NCBI GenBank assembly: GCA_002396885.1
Contig: DGXY01000124.1
Coordinates: forward strand, 1-7,065
Length of the DNA: 7,065 nucleotides
Source of the DNA: Akkermansiaceae bacterium UBA5020
Lineage (GTDB): Bacteria; Verrucomicrobiota; Verrucomicrobiia; Verrucomicrobiales; DEV007
Direction: 5' to 3'
Part shown: positions 1 through 4,020 of the stretch, piece by piece
Layout of the letters: every line of letters begins with the position of its first letter
Numbering within the stretch: the first letter of the stretch is position 1
Program-made: the position numbers and the translations under genes
Notes under the pieces: generated by a model
What the model saw: only the letters and a program-made list of their open reading frames with translations
What the model was told of the DNA's origin: nothing
The model's database searches: none

Positions 1-112
1 CTCCTACTCTTACTCTTACTCTTACCTCATACTCCTACTCATACTCAAAGGCGGAGGTCCCAAGACCATTCGTTTTTGAGTATGAGTAGGAGATAAGAGT
101 AGGAGTATGAGA
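1..112. repeat. Hexamer-type pyrimidine/purine inverted repeat upstream of the sulfatase
   Basis: The left half (1-49) is a run of TACTCN hexamers, pyrimidine-rich on the top strand. The right half (75-112) is the complementary GAGTAN series. Positions 32-49 and 75-92 are a perfect 18-bp inverted repeat around a 25-nt loop (50-74), and pairing can continue outward after a bulge of about 6 nt. An RNA copy would form a long stem ending just before the sulfatase start. The repeat may continue beyond the left edge of the window. It could be a dispersed intergenic repeat or a 5' leader structure; the sequence alone does not decide. Its AGGAG at 101-105 is the only SD-like sequence in front of the sulfatase. 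Confidence 0.8.
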
Positions 113-119
113 TTTTGAT

Positions 120-1922
120 ATGAAAGCCCCCCTTCTCCTCTCCCTCTGCCTTTTGCTTAACTCCCTGACCCACGCCACCCCACCCAACCTCGTCGTCTTC
201 CTCGCCGACGACGCGGGATGGGGCGACTACTCCTTTTCCGGCAACACCCAGGTCGCGACGCCGAACATCGACTCGATCGCCAAGGGCGGTATCTCCCTCG
301 ACCGCTTTTTCGTGTGCCCGGTCTGCTCGCCGACCCGCGCCGAGTTCCTCACCGGACGTTACCACCCGCGCACCGGAGTGAAGGGCGTCTCAACCGGACA
401 GGAGCGGCTCAACCTTGATGAAAAAACCATCGCCGACGCCTTCTCGGCCGCCGGTTACGCGACCGGGGCCTTCGGCAAGTGGCACAATGGTTCGCAATGG
501 CCCTACCATCCCATGGCGCGCGGCTTCGACACCTACTTCGGCCACAGCTCGGGCCACTGGGGCGAATACTTCGACGCGCCGCTCGAAGACGAGGGCAAAA
601 TGGTGAAGACGAAAGGCTACATCGTCGACGTCTGCACCGACAAGGCCCTTGCCTTCATCGACCAAAACCGCGGGAAACCCTTCTTCTGCTACGTGCCCTT
701 CACCACCCCGCACTCGCCCTGGGCGGCACCGGAAAAAGACTGGGCCCGCTTCAAGGACAAACCCATCACCCAAACCGCCACGGTCGCCGACCAGGAAATC
801 GCCGACGAAACCCGCTGCGCCCTCGCCATGATCGAAAACCAGGATGCGAATATCGGCCGAATCCTGACAAAACTAAAAGACCTCGGTCTCGAGGAGAACA
901 CGATCGTCCTCTATTTCTCCGACAACGGCCCCAATTCAAACCGCTGGACCGGCGGCATGAAGGGCCGCAAAGCGCAGACCGACGAGGGCGGGGTGCGCTC
1001 CGTCTGTTACCTGAAATGGCCCGCGAAGTTGCCCGCGGGGCACACCGTGCCCCAGATCGCCGGAGCGATCGATCTCCTCCCGACCATCGCGAACCTCGCC
1101 GGAGTGAAGCGTGTCGGCGACAAAGCGCTCGATGGGCGAGACCTCTCCCCCCTTCTTCTGAAGGAAGCGACGGAGTGGCCCGACCGCCGGATCTTTTCGA
1201 CCTGGGCCTCGAACATCAGCGTGCGGACCCAGACCCACCGCCTCGACAACACCGGCCAGCTTTTCGACATGGTCAACGATCCTGGACAGACCACTCCCAT
1301 CAATGCTCGCGAGCCCGGGCTCGCCGCGGAGCTCTCGGCCGCCGTCGAGGCTTGGCGCAAGGAGATGTATGGACCGGACGCCACGGCCCCTTCGAAGGTG
1401 AAAGGCAAGGGTGGCAAAGCCAAGGGCAATCCCAACGCCGTCGATCCGCGCCCTCTTCCCGTCGGCTACCGCGAGTTTCCCATCACGATGCTGCCCGCCC
1501 GCGATGGCGAGCCGCGCGGCAGGGTGCAGCGAAGCAGCAAGGCGCCGAATTGCTCTTACTTTGTCAACTGGACCAGCCTCGAGGATTCCCTCGTCTGGAA
1601 TCTCGAGGTCGTCACCACGGGACGTTACGAGGTCGCGATCGACTACACCTGTCCCCTCCCCGACGCTGGAGCCACCGTCGAGCTACGCTTCGGCGAGTCA
1701 CGCCTCACCGGCAAAGTCGCGCCCGGCTGGGATCCCCCGCTCCTGACGAATCAGGATACTCTTCCCCGCCCCGATGGCGAGAGCACGATGAAGGATTTCA
1801 AAACCCTCGTCCTCGGCGAGATCGACCTGACCGCCGGCCAAGGCCCCCTCACCCTCCGCGCCCTCGAGATCCCCGGAAAGTCTGTGATGGACCTCCGCCG
1901 CGTCACCCTGACATTGAAATAA
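120..1922 (+). CDS. Secreted formylglycine-dependent sulfatase (arylsulfatase A-type, family S1)
   Basis: This 600-aa enzyme should hydrolyse sulfate esters, probably on a polysaccharide, outside the cytoplasm. Residues 1-19 form a signal peptide with likely cleavage at THA|TPP. The alkaline-phosphatase-fold sulfatase domain spans about 22-420 and every catalytic element is visible: LADDAGWGD with metal ligands Asp30-Asp31, CSPTR with Cys69 as the formylglycine precursor and Arg73, FGKWH (Lys120, His122), TPHSP (His198), SDNG (Asp268, Asn269) and GGMKGRK (Lys281) leading into TDEGGVRS. A Lys/Gly-rich linker at about 425-438 joins a C-terminal region (445-600) that looks like a beta-sandwich, possibly carbohydrate-binding. 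Cys69 must be matured by a formylglycine-generating enzyme or anSME, neither of which is in the window. The ATG at 120 is chosen because it gives the signal peptide; the nearest SD-like AGGAG lies 14 nt upstream, which is far. The substrate cannot be read from the sequence. Confidence 0.95.
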   Translation: MKAPLLLSLCLLLNSLTHATPPNLVVFLADDAGWGDYSFSGNTQVATPNIDSIAKGGISLDRFFVCPVCSPTRAEFLTGRYHPRTGVKGVSTGQERLNLDEKTIADAFSAAGYATGAFGKWHNGSQWPYHPMARGFDTYFGHSSGHWGEYFDAPLEDEGKMVKTKGYIVDVCTDKALAFIDQNRGKPFFCYVPFTTPHSPWAAPEKDWARFKDKPITQTATVADQEIADETRCALAMIENQDANIGRILTKLKDLGLEENTIVLYFSDNGPNSNRWTGGMKGRKAQTDEGGVRSVCYLKWPAKLPAGHTVPQIAGAIDLLPTIANLAGVKRVGDKALDGRDLSPLLLKEATEWPDRRIFSTWASNISVRTQTHRLDNTGQLFDMVNDPGQTTPINAREPGLAAELSAAVEAWRKEMYGPDATAPSKVKGKGGKAKGNPNAVDPRPLPVGYREFPITMLPARDGEPRGRVQRSSKAPNCSYFVNWTSLEDSLVWNLEVVTTGRYEVAIDYTCPLPDAGATVELRFGESRLTGKVAPGWDPPLLTNQDTLPRPDGESTMKDFKTLVLGEIDLTAGQGPLTLRALEIPGKSVMDLRRVTLTLK

Positions 1923-1941
1923 ACTCCGATCCGGAAGAAGC

Positions 1942-2130
1942 GGCCTACCATCGAGCGAAGAAGAGAAGGCCTACCATCGAGCGAAGAAGAGAAGGCCTAC
2001 CATCGAGCGAAGAAGAGACGGCCTACCATCGAGCGGAGAAGAGACGGCCTGCCATCGAGCGAAGAAGAGACGGCCTACCATCGAGCGAAGAAGAGACGGC
2101 CTACCATCGAGCGAAGAAGAGACGGCCTAC
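1942..2130. repeat. 26-bp tandem repeat array, seven full copies plus a partial one
   Basis: The unit starts GGCCTACCATCGAGCG and ends AAGAAGAGAM (26 bp). Full copies start at 1942, 1968, 1994, 2020, 2046, 2072 and 2098, and a partial copy (GGCCTAC) at 2124-2130 runs into the next repeat. The copies are nearly identical. Copies 1-2 end in AA and the later ones in AC; copy 4 has GCGGAG for GCGAAG, and copy 5 has CTGCC for CTACC. A degenerate half-unit (about 1931-1941) precedes the array. It starts 19 nt after the sulfatase stop. There are no spacers, so it is not a CRISPR array. Near-identity points to recent expansion, probably by slippage. Confidence 0.95.
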
Positions 2131-2132
2131 GG

Positions 2133-2232
2133 AACACACAGAAAACACAGAACTACAAGAGACCGAGATAGATGCCGCAGGCATCAAAACACACAGAAAA
2201 CACAGAACTACAAGAGACCGAGATAGATGCCG
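2133..2232. repeat. Perfect 45-bp direct repeat, two copies with a period of 55 bp
   Basis: Positions 2133-2177 and 2188-2232 are identical over 45 bp, starting AACACACAGAAAACACAG and ending GAGATAGATGCCG. The unit is A/C-rich and clearly lower in GC than the neighbouring genes. The 10-nt sequences after each copy differ and give each one a different hairpin. No plausible protein is encoded here. Confidence 0.95.
2171..2185. other. Small hairpin after the first 45-bp copy
   Basis: GATGCC-GCA-GGCATC is a perfect 6-bp stem with a 3-nt loop. It overlaps the end of the first direct-repeat copy. No T-tract follows on either strand, so it is not a canonical intrinsic terminator. Confidence 0.6.
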
Positions 2233-2241
2233 AATCTATCT
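2221..2241. other. Small hairpin after the second 45-bp copy
   Basis: AGATAGAT-GCCGA-ATCTATCT is a perfect 8-bp stem with a 5-nt loop. Its left arm lies inside the second direct-repeat copy and its right arm in the unique sequence that follows. It is AT-rich, has no T-tract, and differs from the hairpin formed after the first copy. Confidence 0.6.
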
Positions 2242-2322
2242 GCATACAGGAAATTCTTCTGGTCAACATGGGCCTGTGATGAATTCTCGAAGCAGGCGCA
2301 GTAAACGATGCATGGAATTGTT
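2242..2322. other. Unique core of the convergent intergenic region
   Basis: This is the only part of the 1923-2445 gap in which I see no repeat of the neighbouring families. It lies between the 45-bp direct repeats and the right arm of the 29-bp inverted repeat. I find no convincing gene, RNA gene or promoter in it. Only short palindromes such as GAATTC (2281-2286) and ATGCAT occur, which are expected by chance. Confidence 0.5.
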
Positions 2323-2339
2323 TCCGTGTCTTCTGCGTA

Positions 2340-2466
2340 TTCCGTAGGCCGCCCTCCTTTTCGTCGAAGATCCCTCATCCTCACCATTTGTGCACGCCCC
2401 CTCGTTCCGTAGGCCGCTCCCCTTCTCGTCGAAAATCCCTCGCCCTCACCATTTGTGTGCCCCTCC
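2340..2466. repeat. 53-bp direct repeat that duplicates the 3' end of the caspase gene
   Basis: Positions 2340-2392 and 2405-2457 match at 47 of 53 positions with a period of 65 bp. Both start TTCCGTAGGCCG and end CACCATTTGTG. Similarity goes on past each copy (GCCCCTC and related bases) after a 2-nt indel. On the minus strand copy 2 holds the last codons and stop of the caspase gene (His-Lys-Trp-TGA). Copy 1 keeps the same CACAAATGGTGA outside the gene. It is therefore a tandem duplication of the gene tail plus downstream sequence. Confidence 0.85.
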
Positions 2467-3855
2467 CTGGATCCGCTCGATCTTTTCGATCAGCCACAGA
2501 TTGTGTTTCTCCACCGTGTTGAAGTCCGGATCCGTCGCCGACTCGTCGCGGACATACCACGACTTCCGTCCGAAGTAGTCCTTCAACGCCTTCGACGAAA
2601 ACGGAAAACCGTATCGGGCGAAGATCTCGTTCCGCGCGATCGAAAGTTCCGGCAAGGTCAGGGTCTGAACGACGCTGCGGGAGAGCGTCCGCTCCGACGA
2701 ATAAGGAAAGATATCCGGAGGCTCGACCGTCCCTCCACCCTCTCCCGGCAAGACCGACTTTCCGCCGAGGTAGGGGCCGCCGAGTTGCTTCTCGACCGAC
2801 AGGATCGTCGCCACATTCGTCTTCTCAATCGCCGAGAGCGGCGGCTCCTTGAAACCCGGTCGAGCCTGATACCACGAGAGCGACCCGAAATACTCCCTCA
2901 GGTAGGCGCTCGAGAAATCGTAGCCGTGCCGAGCGAAGATCTCGTTCCGTGCGAGGTAGAGCTGCTCCAGCCCGTAGTCGTAGAGTTCGTCCGCGCTGTA
3001 AGATCGATCCGCCGAGTCCTCGAAGACATACTCCAGCGAGGCCGCCACAGCCGCATCCTCCTCCGTGAGATCGAGCCTCGGCGTGCCGAGACTGTAGGCG
3101 AACGGCTTCTGCGGTTCGCCCTCGCTCCCCGCGCCGCGGAGTTGCTCGGTCGACTCATTGAGGACGCGGCTCTGCGTCGCGCCGAAGACTTCCTCCCAGG
3201 TGCGGAAACGCTGGATATCAGACTCGAGATTGATCGTCAGGAAGCCCCCCGCATCCGTTCCATAGGCCGCCTGACCCGGTGACGCTGCCGTGATGTTCAC
3301 GAATCCTTCATGCTTCACCAGCAGGTAATAGACATTCTTCCACGGGATCACCCGTTCGCTTCCTTCGGCGACGATGAATTCCTCCGGATACGATGAGCAG
3401 CAGTCCGTGATGAGGATTTTCAGCCGGCACGGCAGCGCCTCGATTTCTGACGCCCACTCATTGCGACTGATCTCCCCGAGATCACAGGTTTGCAGAAACT
3501 GCTCGCCCGCCGCCCGGTCGCGGATGATTCCATGACCCGAAAAATGGACGTAGATCGTGTCGTCGGGCCCGATCCCCTGAGCGAAAGCCGCCCACGCCGC
3601 CTCGATCCCCGGCTTCGTCGCCTCTTCCCCCATTACCTCCACCTTGCGCACCTTCACCCCCCAAGCCGAGGGCGAGACATACTCGTTGAAAATGTGGCTG
3701 ACGATGACCTGGTCGGAAGCGACCCCCGCATTGATCCCGCCCGCATCGCCCGGGTAGGAATTGCAGTATACCCCGAAGTAATGCAGCGTTCGCTCCGCCC
3801 GGAGCGGACCGGCGCAGGCTAGGAGCATAAGCGTGAGGAAAATGGCGCGGTTCAT
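2446..3855 (-). CDS. Secreted caspase-family (C14) cysteine protease with two YARHG domains
   Basis: The 469-aa product starts with a signal peptide (1-20, likely cleavage LRA|ER). An LLAC sequence at 11-14 makes a lipoprotein signal possible but less likely. Residues about 22-215 are a caspase-like domain. VHFSGHG carries the putative catalytic His108, ITDCCSS the putative catalytic Cys153 after Asp151-Cys152, and TAASPGQAAYG with GFLT matches the later caspase strands. Two C-terminal YARHG domains follow at about 283-357 (ARNEIFARHG) and 389-462 (ARNEIFARYG), each with a downstream FG-x-x-SWY motif. YARHG is a family of unknown function, usually extracytoplasmic, and a binding role is only a guess. 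The gene is divergent from the WD40-caspase gene and convergent with the sulfatase. No Shine-Dalgarno precedes the ATG at 3855, which is chosen for the signal peptide. The last codons lie inside a direct repeat. The protease may process proteins in the periplasm; cleavage specificity is unknown. Confidence 0.9.
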   Translation of the reverse strand: MNRAIFLTLMLLACAGPLRAERTLHYFGVYCNSYPGDAGGINAGVASDQVIVSHIFNEYVSPSAWGVKVRKVEVMGEEATKPGIEAAWAAFAQGIGPDDTIYVHFSGHGIIRDRAAGEQFLQTCDLGEISRNEWASEIEALPCRLKILITDCCSSYPEEFIVAEGSERVIPWKNVYYLLVKHEGFVNITAASPGQAAYGTDAGGFLTINLESDIQRFRTWEEVFGATQSRVLNESTEQLRGAGSEGEPQKPFAYSLGTPRLDLTEEDAAVAASLEYVFEDSADRSYSADELYDYGLEQLYLARNEIFARHGYDFSSAYLREYFGSLSWYQARPGFKEPPLSAIEKTNVATILSVEKQLGGPYLGGKSVLPGEGGGTVEPPDIFPYSSERTLSRSVVQTLTLPELSIARNEIFARYGFPFSSKALKDYFGRKSWYVRDESATDPDFNTVEKHNLWLIEKIERIQGGAHKW

Positions 3856-3885
3856 GATGGCACGAACTTAGCGAATCCCGCGCCA
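3843..3885 (-). promoter_or_regulatory. Possible stem around the caspase start codon
   Basis: TGGCGCGG (3843-3850) and CCGCGCCA (3878-3885) form a perfect 8-bp GC-rich inverted repeat with a 27-nt loop. In the minus-strand transcript the start codon (3855-3853) and most of the ribosome landing region would sit in the loop. This could dampen translation. It may equally be chance in GC-rich sequence, since one arm is coding (Asn-Arg-Ala). Confidence 0.3.
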
Positions 3886-4020
3886 CGAGTCCATCCTCGC
3901 AGCGGAAATGTGACGCGGCCAAGGAGATTCCACCACCAGAAGCCGGATCGGCTGAAATCTCCGCTGACATTCCCGAAGGGATCGCTTAACAATTTACCCC
4001 ATCCGCCCACCTTTGCCGCC
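3856..4020. promoter_or_regulatory. Divergent promoter region between the two caspase genes
   Basis: These 165 bp separate two divergent start codons, so promoters for both genes should lie here. For the rightward gene a weak sigma70-like candidate is CTGACA (3964-3969), an 18-bp spacer and AACAAT (3988-3993), which would give a leader of about 20 nt. The spacer holds a small palindrome, TCCC-GAA-GGGA (3971-3981), a possible operator. For the leftward gene I see no convincing boxes. Neither gene has a Shine-Dalgarno. The region is certain as a divergent spacer; the boxes are tentative. Confidence 0.4.

Larger units (their letters stand above)
2123..2351. repeat. 29-bp imperfect inverted repeat bounding a 229-bp block
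   Basis: Positions 2123-2151 (starting CGGCCTACGGAACACACAG) match the reverse complement of 2323-2351 (CGGCCTACGGAATACGCAG...) with 4 mismatches in 29. Weaker inverted similarity continues outward, because the CGAAGAAGAGA stretch before the left arm resembles the inverted CGACGAAAAGGAGG beside the right arm. The block could be a MITE-like element or a large stem-loop between convergent genes. No transposase gene lies inside, and no clean target-site duplication is visible because both flanks are repeats themselves. Confidence 0.7.

Noticed and set aside
1942..2130. CRISPR array
   Set aside because: The 26-bp units are directly adjacent with no unique spacers, and no cas gene is present.
2171..2241. 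Intrinsic terminator for the sulfatase or caspase transcript
   Set aside because: Both hairpins are short and neither is followed by a T-tract on either strand.
479..2347. A 622-codon open frame over the sulfatase and the tandem array, giving an Arg/Pro-rich protein with a 26-residue repeat
   Set aside because: It is out of frame with a sulfatase that has all its catalytic motifs. Its composition is typical of a shifted frame in GC-rich DNA, and the repeat is the 26-bp array read three units at a time.
3910..4020. N-terminal extension of the WD40-caspase from a GTG at 3910
   Set aside because: The extra residues are Arg/Pro/His-rich and would put a clear signal peptide in the interior; the ATG at 4021 starts exactly at it.
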